From the NCBI GenBank assembly GCA_016931625.1, contig JAFGEK010000048.1:1-33870 (forward strand): a DNA stretch of 33,870 nucleotides, written 5' to 3'. The number at the start of each line of letters is the position of its first letter. Within the stretch, counting starts at the first letter, position 1. A model generated the notes under the pieces. That model did no database searches. It was not told the DNA's origin and saw only the letters and a list, made by a program, of their open reading frames with translations. The DNA is from Deltaproteobacteria bacterium. Lineage in GTDB: Bacteria > Myxococcota > XYA12-FULL-58-9 > JAFGEK01. Positions 1-7,647 of the stretch are shown here, piece by piece. The position numbers and the translations under genes were made by a program.

Positions 1-274
1 CTTGCAGTCGAAATGACATTCTTTGTTTCGCCCAGACTTTTTGAGAACTTACCATCTGGCACCGAATTTTGTGGTTTTTTGGGGGGCTCTATATATTTAC
101 CATCGTTAGATATTCCGATATTTTTTTATCTATATCGGTGTAATAACTATAATCACCTAAATCTTCTTTGGTATAAGCAATACAGTAAACATACAGATAA
201 TTATACTTATGATATAATACATTTTTCGCATTAAAAACCTCTTAGGTCATTTAATTATAATGTTTTTGTTTTCA
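1..274. other. AT-rich non-coding stretch at the window edge
   Basis: I find no supportable gene here. Open frames are short and of low complexity, without a ribosome binding site or a recognisable protein. The stretch has T-runs, a G6 run near 81-86 and many TATA-like strings. It lies downstream of the minus-strand glycosyltransferase and would hold its 3' end, but I see no clear hairpin plus T-run. The first bases (TCGAAATGACATTC) resemble the edge of a dispersed repeat but are too short to classify. Confidence 0.5.
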
Positions 275-1363
275 TCATTTGGCATCACTAGCTAATGCGA
301 GAGTCTTTTCTAAACTTATAAGCAAATCTTTATTACCATCTTGTTTGTAATTAGCTAATTTGCGCTCGTACTCAGGTATGCGTTCGATAAATTGGCCAAG
401 ACGTTCGCTGGTGATGGTATCAGCACCCAACCCAAAACCCTCGTGTTCTAAATAACGCGCATTTAATACTTGTTCAAATTGCCCTTTAATAGGTACGGCA
501 AGCATGGGCCTATGCAAATAAACCGCCTCGCCCATTAAAGTAAAGCCAGCACTTGCCACTACCCCGGCAGCGGTGCGCAAATCGTCGATAAATTGCGCTT
601 CAGAGAATGGTCGATAATGTAGATTGCCTTCAACAATTTCATAAGTTATCTCGCGACGCATACCGTAAATACGACATTCGCGACCGCTTTGCTGCAAAAT
701 TTCAGGCAAGGATGTATTGCTAGTTGAAGTTTGGTATACCAGTAAATGCTCACCTGCCTCTGGTCGTGCATTTATTATTTCGGGACGTAAAATTGGTGGA
801 TGCAAAGTAGTGTTTGGTTTGCGGGTCGGCGGATAGAAAAAAGTGGTTATGTGATAATGAAATGCGCCAGGCACTTTAGCCTTCACTATGGCGTTTGTTA
901 GTTGATAATCACTCTCATAACCTGCGAGCAATTCGGGCGCGTGGGTGCAGCGGTTAATGATTTGCATGTTATCAATCGAAATCACTGGCAATTCATGGCG
1001 TACCGCAAAAAGGTAACTCCAAGTTTCAAAGTCTGAAATCACTACATCAGGTTGAAATTTTTCGTTAATTTCGAAATAAGCACGGATATTTTGCGGCAGT
1101 CCGTTTAATGCACCTTTAATATTTTGTACTACCGTACGCCATTTTTGTAGCTCATTGTCTTGATAAGCTAAGGTGTAACCCCAAATCTTTTTAATCGATA
1201 ACACTTCGCTAGCTCGTTTGGCCAGGTATTCATGGGCTCGCCCTGATACTACGACTTGCACTTCATGTTTTTGTGATAGGGCATCTAAAATTACGCGCGA
1301 GCGCATAGCATGCCCCATGCCTTCTCCGACAACACCATAAAGAATTCGCATATTGGATGACAT
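275..1363 (-). CDS. GT-B fold glycosyltransferase, MJ1255/MurG-like
   Basis: Predicted to transfer a sugar from a nucleotide-sugar donor to a lipid or cell-surface acceptor; the exact substrate cannot be read. The N terminus carries the glycine-rich loop of GT-B enzymes (GVVGEGMGHAMRSR, about residues 10-23). The C-terminal half has the donor-site signature: an AGFTLMGEAV block, then a Pro-containing loop and GQFEQVLNARYL (about residues 268-306). Length (362 residues) fits the family known from archaeal MJ1255 and bacterial homologues. Two in-frame ATGs are possible (1363 and 1351) and neither has a good ribosome binding site. The gene is divergent from a membrane protein only 27 bp away, so a shared role in envelope glycan or lipid metabolism is possible but is inference. 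Confidence 0.78.
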   Translation of the reverse strand: MSSNMRILYGVVGEGMGHAMRSRVILDALSQKHEVQVVVSGRAHEYLAKRASEVLSIKKIWGYTLAYQDNELQKWRTVVQNIKGALNGLPQNIRAYFEINEKFQPDVVISDFETWSYLFAVRHELPVISIDNMQIINRCTHAPELLAGYESDYQLTNAIVKAKVPGAFHYHITTFFYPPTRKPNTTLHPPILRPEIINARPEAGEHLLVYQTSTSNTSLPEILQQSGRECRIYGMRREITYEIVEGNLHYRPFSEAQFIDDLRTAAGVVASAGFTLMGEAVYLHRPMLAVPIKGQFEQVLNARYLEHEGFGLGADTITSERLGQFIERIPEYERKLANYKQDGNKDLLISLEKTLALASDAK

Positions 1364-1390
1364 ATCATATATATTGGCATTGAGGTAGGC

Positions 1391-2083
1391 ATGCTCGATA
1401 TCGTTAATGCATATTTAGAAGAATTATTTATTCTTTTGCCCCGTTTTTCGTTGTTGTTTATCTATGCCTTGCTTTTTGCGTTGGTTGAAATCGAGATCGA
1501 AGGCAAAAATGGCTGGGCCGCAAATTTACCTACCTGGTTTCGTCGTACTCCTTGGTATGCCCGCATTTTCGCTTTTGTATTGTCGGGTAAACCGCTCACC
1601 GGTTACCACATGGTAATGTTTTTAATTCCGTTTTTTAGCTTTCATTTGGGTTTGGCGTTTGGCCAATCTTGGTCTTGGGGCTTTGAGATACGTGTCGTTA
1701 CTACCTACTTAGTGTGGAATGCCACTTGGGATTTTCTTTGGTTTTTACTTAATCCTCATTATGGCTGGTCGCGTTTTCACAAAGGTATGATCTGGTGGCA
1801 CAATGGTATTTGGCTCGGTCGTTTGCCTATCGACTATATCGTAGCGCTAGGAGCATCGGTTTTGCTTGCGGCCATACCATGGCTTATATTTAAAAATATT
1901 TCGTATATACTCTACCAAGTTAGTTACATTATATTCACAGTAGCCGCAATTATACTCATCGGATATTTCGCCCCACTCTATCAGCGTTGGTATCATTATA
2001 TGCGTAGCGCCCCCAAAAATGAAGTGCCATTGCGTCAGGAAAGCCTCGCGCGAGGTAGAAAGGAGGTGTCGAAAACTCGCTAA
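1391..2083 (+). CDS. Polytopic membrane protein of unknown function, C terminus possibly replaced
   Basis: I do not recognise the family. The protein has about five to six hydrophobic segments, roughly residues 14-34, 56-66, 75-92, 102-120, 148-168 and 172-196, with many Trp and His residues in the loops (WFLLNPHYGW, GMIWWHNGIW). A ribosome binding site GAGG precedes the ATG by five bases, supporting the start. The last 20 or so residues are hydrophilic and basic (GRKEVSKTR). Their codons lie in what looks like the 5' end of a group II intron remnant, so the natural C terminus may have been lost or replaced. Divergent with the glycosyltransferase next door, so possibly an envelope-related partner. 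Some shadow frames overlap its 3' half on the other strand and are not genes. Confidence 0.7.
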   Translation: MLDIVNAYLEELFILLPRFSLLFIYALLFALVEIEIEGKNGWAANLPTWFRRTPWYARIFAFVLSGKPLTGYHMVMFLIPFFSFHLGLAFGQSWSWGFEIRVVTTYLVWNATWDFLWFLLNPHYGWSRFHKGMIWWHNGIWLGRLPIDYIVALGASVLLAAIPWLIFKNISYILYQVSYIIFTVAAIILIGYFAPLYQRWYHYMRSAPKNEVPLRQESLARGRKEVSKTR

Positions 2084-2290
2084 ACAGCCCAACGGGTGAA
2101 AGTCCCGTCCGATTAATGGTTAGCCACCAAGTCGGTAGTGAGTCTTGCATGCAGGATGGGGTGACTCATCCCACGAAGCACAAGACAGCAAGTTTGCGAG
2201 GCCGTGTGATAGAGCTTCGAAATTTTAGTTGTGTAGACCGGTGCCTTTGGCACGGCGGCAGGCGTTTGAAGACCGTCCGCCGACTTGGGT
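2024..2290 (+). mobile_element. Probable group II intron 5' remnant (domain I), no ORF
   Basis: This stretch is packed with short hairpins and looks like structured RNA, not coding DNA. ACGGG/CCCGT closes on TGAAAGT (2092-2108); CCGGTGCC pairs with GGCACGG (2238-2255); GGCGG (2254-2258) can pair with CCGCC (2277-2281). The string AACGGGTGAAAGTCCCGTCC and a GAAGCACAAG block recall domain I of bacterial group II introns. GTGCC at 2024 could be the 5' end (family consensus GUGYG). No reverse transcriptase, domain V or domain VI is visible, so this would be a truncated, inactive copy. The 5' boundary lies inside the upstream membrane protein gene. Identification is from memory of intron sequences, not from a covariance model; another structured RNA is the main alternative. 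Confidence 0.45.
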
Positions 2291-2331
2291 GCCTATTGTT
2301 TGGCATTGCACAGCTTTTATGTATTGACATA

Positions 2332-2361
2332 TTGACAGAAACAGCTAGTTTTGTATATACT
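2332..2361 (+). promoter_or_regulatory. Sigma70-type promoter of vapBC
   Basis: TTGACA at 2332-2337 and TATACT at 2356-2361 are separated by 18 bp, close to consensus. A second TTGACA lies eight bases upstream (2324-2329) but is spaced too far from this -10. The expected start of transcription, about 2367-2369, is only a few bases before the vapB ATG at 2371, so the mRNA would be leaderless or nearly so. Confidence 0.6.
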
Positions 2362-2370
2362 AATATATAC
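2353..2370. promoter_or_regulatory. Palindromic operator over the vapBC -10 box
   Basis: GTATATA and TATATAC form a perfect 7-bp inverted repeat around CTAA. It covers the -10 box and ends at the base before the ATG. Type II antitoxins with AbrB-like folds usually bind such palindromes to repress their own operon, so this is the natural candidate for VapB or VapBC autoregulation. The function is inferred from position and symmetry. Confidence 0.55.
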
Positions 2371-2622
2371 ATGAGCACTGGCATCACAAAATTATTTAAT
2401 AATGGGGGTTCGCAAGCCGTGCGTTTACCAAAAGAATTTCGTTTTAAGGGTGAAGAAGTCATAATTCGCCATTATGGTAACGGTGTATTACTAGAACCTT
2501 ACGAACCTAATAATTGGCCTCCTGATTATTGGGCATTAATGCCAACTATTAAAGATAACGAATGGGAACGTCCCATTGATCAAATACCTAAAGCAATCGA
2601 AGATGAGTTCGATTGGCTATGA
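2371..2622 (+). CDS. vapB: VapB-type antitoxin, AbrB/MazE-like fold
   Basis: An 83-residue antitoxin expected to neutralise the PIN-domain toxin encoded next and to repress the shared promoter. The N terminus has the swapped-hairpin signature of AbrB/MazE antitoxins: MSTGITKLFNNGGSQAVRLP, then KEFRF and a GEEVIIR strand (residues 1-32). The C-terminal half is acidic with several Trp (NEWERPIDQIPKAIEDEFDW), as expected for a toxin-wrapping tail. The open frame continues upstream to 2116, but that part lies in the intron-like RNA and before the promoter; the ATG at 2371 fits the domain start and follows the operator directly. No Shine-Dalgarno sequence is present. The stop overlaps the vapC start (ATGA). 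Confidence 0.85.
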   Translation: MSTGITKLFNNGGSQAVRLPKEFRFKGEEVIIRHYGNGVLLEPYEPNNWPPDYWALMPTIKDNEWERPIDQIPKAIEDEFDWL

Positions 2623-3026
2623 GTTACTTATTAGATACAAACACTTGTTCTTACGTTCTCAAAAATAGTTTTGCTATTGCTGAACGGTTGCAAAAAATTT
2701 CCCCAGCTATGGTACACATATGTGCAATAACCATCGCCGAAGCCCGTACTGGTTCATTAAAAAGTATAAATCCATCTCGTTTACTTCACGCATGGGATTA
2801 TTTTTTAAAACCATTTTGCAATCGTATTTTACCTTTTGATAAAGAAGCTGCTGAGCATTATGGTGAAATACGCGCAGATCTTGAAAAACAAGGCAATATG
2901 ATTGGTGATCGAGATTGCATGATTGCCGCTATTGCCCGCTGTCATGGCTTAATTTTGGTCACAGCCAATACAAAAGAATTTCAACGTGTTGCAAATTTAT
3001 CAATAGAAGATTGGCGTAAAATATAA
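2619..3026 (+). CDS. vapC: VapC-type toxin, PIN-domain ribonuclease
   Basis: A 135-residue PIN-domain endoribonuclease; family members cleave tRNA or rRNA when freed from the antitoxin. The acidic metal-site residues are visible: Asp near the N terminus (YLLDTNTCSYVL), Glu in TIAEARTG around residue 47, Asp in GDRDCMIAAIA around residue 100 and a late acidic/Asn motif (VTANTKEF). I chose the ATG at 2619, which overlaps the vapB stop as ATGA and implies translational coupling; a TTG two codons upstream is possible. The catalytic set looks complete, so the toxin should be active. Placement beside an intron remnant suggests the module arrived as part of mobile DNA, which is inference. Confidence 0.88.
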   Translation: MSYLLDTNTCSYVLKNSFAIAERLQKISPAMVHICAITIAEARTGSLKSINPSRLLHAWDYFLKPFCNRILPFDKEAAEHYGEIRADLEKQGNMIGDRDCMIAAIARCHGLILVTANTKEFQRVANLSIEDWRKI

Positions 3027-3083
3027 ATTAATCTAGAATCAGATCCCTATTCCAATAATTAGTATGACTCTATCACAGTACCA

Positions 3084-6000
3084 TTAAGGTGTGCAGCAGA
3101 GCACACCGGCCGTGATGTTGCCATCACAACCGCCAAAATACTCATTGGGCGATGCTACTTCGCGCCCGCAGTTGTACCAGGTGCAGGCATTACCTAGCGT
3201 GTCGGTAGCACCAGCGCAAACGCGCATGGGGGCGGTGGCAGGACTGCAGGCGGTACCACCTGTGGTCGACACGTAGCAGTCACCGGTGCCGGTTCCAGCA
3301 CGCTGCAAGGCATCGTCGGTCCAGTAGTTATACTGAGGAGCGAGTTGGCGGTGGCGGTCGACCCAGTTCTGGGCGGTACAAACAGTAAGCCCGGCGCTGG
3401 TGCAGACTGCCGAGCGCTGACTCCAAGTAAACGTTCCGGCACAGCCAATCATGTCAGGGCCGAAGAACTCACTATCTTTGCAGACCGCGGGAATAACCAC
3501 TTCATTGATTTTTGCTGCGTTGAGTCTTTGGGCGTACTGGCCGTGGGCATAAACGGTTTGCCCGATATCGCTGCCGTCAAAGGTGTATAAACCAATGTGG
3601 GCGACTCCCCTTGAATCAAGCTCCATAGCCAGGCTTTGCATATCACCGCAGCTACCTAAGACCGGGCACACTGCCGACCTGGTCAAGAGCCGCTGCGGGC
3701 GACTCATACCATCAACACGGAGATAGCCGAGCATGTTGTCAAAGTCAGGCGCGAAGTAGGCGATATGGGCCACGCCGGTAGCATCGATATCGATGGCAAC
3801 CGACGAGGCGGTACCATCAACAGACTGATCCAGCGTCTCAGCGTTGCACTGCGGTGGTGTACAGTTGGACACATACGTGAGACTTGTGCCGCTGTTATCT
3901 TGACCAGCAATATGCCCGATATCATGAGCATCGACGGCGATGGCGACATTTGAGCTCATTCCCACTAGAGTAGCCGGTTGCCCTGCGAGGGTATTATATA
4001 TCGCTTGGTCCTTATAGAACGCATAGGCCACGTGTGGTACGCCACCTGGATCTAAATCGATGGATGGTAAAAGATAGGAATGCGCAGTGCTATCGAATAT
4101 CTCCGCTGTGCCGGTGTCTGAGCGAATATATTTCAGAATACCGGTACTGTCGACATAGGTGATATGGGCTATGCCTTCTGCCGTTACCGCGATGTCATTC
4201 GGCACTCCGACCGCGGTACTATTATCGAGCGTGGTGGGTGATAGCCCCGTGCGGAAGTATTTAAGTCTGGTGTTGTTGTAGTCATGGTAAGCGATATGTG
4301 CTTGCCCCAGGGCATCAAAGTCGATAGACGGCCAGCGGTAGCTTCCTGGTACATCAATCGTGACAACTTCTTTGCGGCGTGCAACCTTGGTCGTGGTCAG
4401 CGTACCCCAGTCAATAATGTGAACCACCGTTGCCGTGTTAGTGTTGTCAACCGCGATGTCGACATAGTCTGAAGAGACCGTCGATGAGCCAGCGATTCTT
4501 GCCCACGTTCCTGCTGACTCCAAGCGAGCATACTCTAGCGTGCTGGTATCCTCGTTGCGATGTAAAAAGTGCAGGCGACCGAGGTCGTCGATTACCATGT
4601 CTCCGTGTTGTCCGGGCAAGCCACGACTATCGATGTCGCGGGGAGTATCAACGCCATCCACGACGAAATATCGCAGGGCCCCAGAGGTTCCGACAAAGCT
4701 CACGTGGGCGACACCCCAATTATCAACCGCTAGTTGGATGTTCCCCACAACATTGCTCGCGATGACGCTTGCGGGACTGCCTATGCGTATGAGCTTGGCC
4801 TGGGAATTGGTGCTGTCGAGGTAGGCAATCACCGGGATCTCATTGGTGGGATCGATGTCGATGGATGACACGGAACCCACGACAGTCGAGGAATCAAGGG
4901 TTTGGGGAACTGCCGTGCCGTCTTTCTTAAGATACTTCAGGCTTTTAGCTGTCCAATCTTGATAAGAGATATGCGGGATATCGTTTTTATCGATGGCAAT
5001 AGAAGGAGCACGACCAACATCATTAGTAGTGTCGAGAATCTCCACGGTAGGGCTAGCACCGATGACCTTGACATAGGCGAGGTTAGCGCCCGACTGCGCC
5101 CACCCTACGATGTGAGAGATGTTATTGGAATCAATGGCAATGCGTACATTCGTATAAGCCGTGCTACTGATTAGCTGGGCCGTGCTAACCCCGTCCATGA
5201 CTTGATGATATAGGTAATATTCGAGAGGCGAAGATCTGTGGTGCATCCACACCACATGCGCCAATCCATTAGCGTCGACAGCTACGTCGGCATAGCGATC
5301 GGCATTGCTCTCGAGCAGAACCGGATCGCTAGTCCCATCGAGCTTTTGATAATAGAAACTCCAGCTCGGATCGGTGTTGCCCCATATGATGTGCGGGGTA
5401 CCATCAGGCGCGAGAGCCAATCGGGCATCCAGCCAGTTAGTCCCCAGCGTGGTGAGCGTTTGTCGTTGAGAGCCAAAGTTAAAGGTGGTTTGCCAGGTGA
5501 GCGTGGCGTCGGTGTTCTGTCCAAGCAGCACTAGTTGCTCGTTGTATCTTTCGCGGTCGCTTTGCAGCCTAGTGAAGACTGCGTTCGTGGGCAGCGCCGT
5601 CTCCATCACAGTACCATCAGGTGCGGTATAGCGATAGGTGCCAAGTAGCAGCACTGTGCCCGCCGGTCGCGTCCAGCCAAGAGCACGCTCGTCGGGGTCA
5701 TAGGGATTCATGTAGGTAACAGTGGACCGCCCCGTTGGCACACCGGCGCGCAGGTCAATCGAGTAAGACGAGTAAAGACCATGCGTGTCAAAGGCGCGGA
5801 TGCGGAAATAGCGGGCGTGGCCGAGATCTGCCGCATCGATGAGGTCCGTGTACGAAGTAACGCCAGGCGACAGGGCCGCGGCAACGATCGTATAGGACCC
5901 CTCGTTGTCAAGCCGCCGCTCGAGGGTAAATCCGGCAAGGTCGATGTCGCTTGGTATTGACCAGTGCACGGTGGTGTAGCGGTCAGTGAGCTCGTCGACA

Positions 6001-7646
6001 GTCAAGTCTGGGGTTCCTGGCGGCGTAGTGTCGAGGATGATGGAGTTATTAGCGGTGGTGGTGTTACCGACCCCGTCTTTAAAGCAGGCCCATACTTGCT
6101 TGGTGCCATCACCAAGTTCAAGAGTCCAAGAGCGGCTAAAGACGAAAGGTTCGTAGGCAGCAGTCGTGCAGTCAATGCTATTGTTGGCAATTGCGACGTT
6201 GGCAACTCCCGCCAGGGCATCGGTAGCGTTGAGTGTAAGCCAGACATTGCGACTTACAGCATAAGCAAGACCGCTATCGATAACGACGCTGGCGGCTGTC
6301 GGGCCGGTAGTATCAATGGTTAGCATCGTACTGGTGAGGGCAGAAGCATTGCCGGCGCCGTCTATTAAGATAACCCCTATCTGTTTACCCCCGTCGCTCG
6401 GACTTAACGAGACAACATCGAAATATGTCATACTCGCCGAGGTTGAGCTTAACTGCACATACGGTTGCGCTTCTTTATCAGCTCCCTCGACGAGCAGCTT
6501 CACACCAGCTACTAGGGAATATGGATCGAACGCCACGACCTCAACGGGTACGCTACTCGGATCGGTGGTAAGGTAACGTTTCCCGTCCCAGCTGAGCGCA
6601 CTCGGGGCCGCGGTAAGCGAGACCACCAGCGGCGGTGTGGCATCGTAAATTACCGACGTATGATAAGTCTCGGTACGCAGGCGCTCGACGCCGGTGGCGC
6701 TCATGACGCGAAACTGGGCGTACATGATCTTTTCGCCCTCACCATCGCTAAGGGTAACCGGTACCTCGGCGAGGTAATCACGGAACAGTACCTCGATGCC
6801 CCCCTCGATAAAATCAGGCGATTCAGAGAAACGCATTTCATTGACACCACCGAAGGCCAGCATGACGAGGCTCACGTTGCGATTTTGAGTATAAGGGGCG
6901 CCGAGAACTTCGCCAGACGCCGTCGAAACAGAGAAACGCAATACCGCAGAGGCCGGGTAGAGCTTGAGTTCACTAGCCTCACAACCAGAGGCACCGCAGG
7001 TTTCTGTCTGAGCCTGAGTGTCGCTGCCAGCAGCCGGGATGTCGATGCTCACGACATCAGGCGTGAAGCCTGACAGATCAGCGCGGACCTCGTAAGCGCC
7101 GGCCTGCAAAGCACCAAGAGAGTAGTTACCGCTGGTATCGCATGAGGTTACCCGGGTCTCGGTTACGTCATCACTTATGCGAGTAGCGGCAACGCGCACC
7201 GCTGCGAGGTTGGCTGTCGCGTTAGCCAAGGTGACACGACCGAAGACGCGCCCAGTTGCCGGCGCCTGAAGCGACGTTAACAGTCCCACATCGGTGGTGC
7301 GACCTGGATATACTTTAACATCGTTAATCTGAATAGGGATGTTACCGACTGGTACATCTACCGAGACACGATAGGTGCCAGACGCCAATTCAATACTGGC
7401 AAACGTACCATCGTCAGCTGTCAGTAAACCCGGCGCAGCCTCAGCGCCTGCGCTGTCAGTCAAATGCACTGCCAACTCACCCTGAGTACTAAGCCCTTCG
7501 ACGTAGACGACACCAATGATTCGACCCTTGGCCTTCTCACCAGTGCCCTGCGGGTCGAAGCGATTGTCAGCAGGCAGATTAGAGCCGCAACCAGCAAGGA
7601 GCAGGCCTGTCACCGTGAACATGATGTAATGAATAGTGCGCGACAT
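3084..7646 (-). CDS. Large surface lipoprotein with 14 propeller-like repeats and Cys-rich tail
   Basis: A 1520-residue predicted lipoprotein. The signal peptide ends in lipobox LLAGC with Cys20; the next residue is Gly, so outer-membrane sorting is likely. Two carboxypeptidase-regulatory/SpaA-like beta-sandwiches follow (about 40-120 and 130-215), then Ig-like segments and a fibronectin type III-like domain (about 540-635). From about 730 to 1370 I count 14 copies of a roughly 45-residue unit with core (I/V)AIDxxGxxHIxY, compatible with one or two beta-propellers. The last 140 residues hold 12 cysteines and end in CCTP. The ATG at 7646 has AGGAG eight bases upstream, so I reject the longer frame starting at 7688. 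It lies one base after the CsgG-like gene, so the two are one operon, probably translationally coupled. GC content is higher than in surrounding genes. Ligand unknown. Confidence 0.82.
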   Translation of the reverse strand: MSRTIHYIMFTVTGLLLAGCGSNLPADNRFDPQGTGEKAKGRIIGVVYVEGLSTQGELAVHLTDSAGAEAAPGLLTADDGTFASIELASGTYRVSVDVPVGNIPIQINDVKVYPGRTTDVGLLTSLQAPATGRVFGRVTLANATANLAAVRVAATRISDDVTETRVTSCDTSGNYSLGALQAGAYEVRADLSGFTPDVVSIDIPAAGSDTQAQTETCGASGCEASELKLYPASAVLRFSVSTASGEVLGAPYTQNRNVSLVMLAFGGVNEMRFSESPDFIEGGIEVLFRDYLAEVPVTLSDGEGEKIMYAQFRVMSATGVERLRTETYHTSVIYDATPPLVVSLTAAPSALSWDGKRYLTTDPSSVPVEVVAFDPYSLVAGVKLLVEGADKEAQPYVQLSSTSASMTYFDVVSLSPSDGGKQIGVILIDGAGNASALTSTMLTIDTTGPTAASVVIDSGLAYAVSRNVWLTLNATDALAGVANVAIANNSIDCTTAAYEPFVFSRSWTLELGDGTKQVWACFKDGVGNTTTANNSIILDTTPPGTPDLTVDELTDRYTTVHWSIPSDIDLAGFTLERRLDNEGSYTIVAAALSPGVTSYTDLIDAADLGHARYFRIRAFDTHGLYSSYSIDLRAGVPTGRSTVTYMNPYDPDERALGWTRPAGTVLLLGTYRYTAPDGTVMETALPTNAVFTRLQSDRERYNEQLVLLGQNTDATLTWQTTFNFGSQRQTLTTLGTNWLDARLALAPDGTPHIIWGNTDPSWSFYYQKLDGTSDPVLLESNADRYADVAVDANGLAHVVWMHHRSSPLEYYLYHQVMDGVSTAQLISSTAYTNVRIAIDSNNISHIVGWAQSGANLAYVKVIGASPTVEILDTTNDVGRAPSIAIDKNDIPHISYQDWTAKSLKYLKKDGTAVPQTLDSSTVVGSVSSIDIDPTNEIPVIAYLDSTNSQAKLIRIGSPASVIASNVVGNIQLAVDNWGVAHVSFVGTSGALRYFVVDGVDTPRDIDSRGLPGQHGDMVIDDLGRLHFLHRNEDTSTLEYARLESAGTWARIAGSSTVSSDYVDIAVDNTNTATVVHIIDWGTLTTTKVARRKEVVTIDVPGSYRWPSIDFDALGQAHIAYHDYNNTRLKYFRTGLSPTTLDNSTAVGVPNDIAVTAEGIAHITYVDSTGILKYIRSDTGTAEIFDSTAHSYLLPSIDLDPGGVPHVAYAFYKDQAIYNTLAGQPATLVGMSSNVAIAVDAHDIGHIAGQDNSGTSLTYVSNCTPPQCNAETLDQSVDGTASSVAIDIDATGVAHIAYFAPDFDNMLGYLRVDGMSRPQRLLTRSAVCPVLGSCGDMQSLAMELDSRGVAHIGLYTFDGSDIGQTVYAHGQYAQRLNAAKINEVVIPAVCKDSEFFGPDMIGCAGTFTWSQRSAVCTSAGLTVCTAQNWVDRHRQLAPQYNYWTDDALQRAGTGTGDCYVSTTGGTACSPATAPMRVCAGATDTLGNACTWYNCGREVASPNEYFGGCDGNITAGVLCCTP
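3088..3107 (-). terminator. Hairpin at the 3' end of the lipoprotein gene
   Basis: A perfect 7-bp stem (GGTGTGC/GCACACC) with a 6-base loop covers the last codons, immediately before the stop. No T-run follows on the minus strand, so it would be a weak or factor-dependent terminator, or only an mRNA 3' stabiliser. Confidence 0.3.
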
Positions 7647-7647
7647 G

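Noticed and set aside
1-25. Left window edge as a second copy of the right-edge MITE
   Set aside because: Shares only a loose GTC/ATGAC-like string; the GCAAAAGTC ends and inner hairpins are absent.
13-234. Open frame of 73 codons at the left edge
   Set aside because: Low-complexity, Tyr/Asn/Phe-rich peptide of AT-rich DNA; no ribosome binding site or family likeness.
2116-2370. N-terminal extension of the vapB frame
   Set aside because: Lies in the structured intron-like RNA and upstream of the promoter; the antitoxin fold starts at 2371.
3345-7073. Several plus-strand frames of 60-137 codons across the lipoprotein gene
   Set aside because: Shadows of the GC-rich minus-strand gene; peptides rich in Arg, Pro and Ser without domains or ribosome binding sites.
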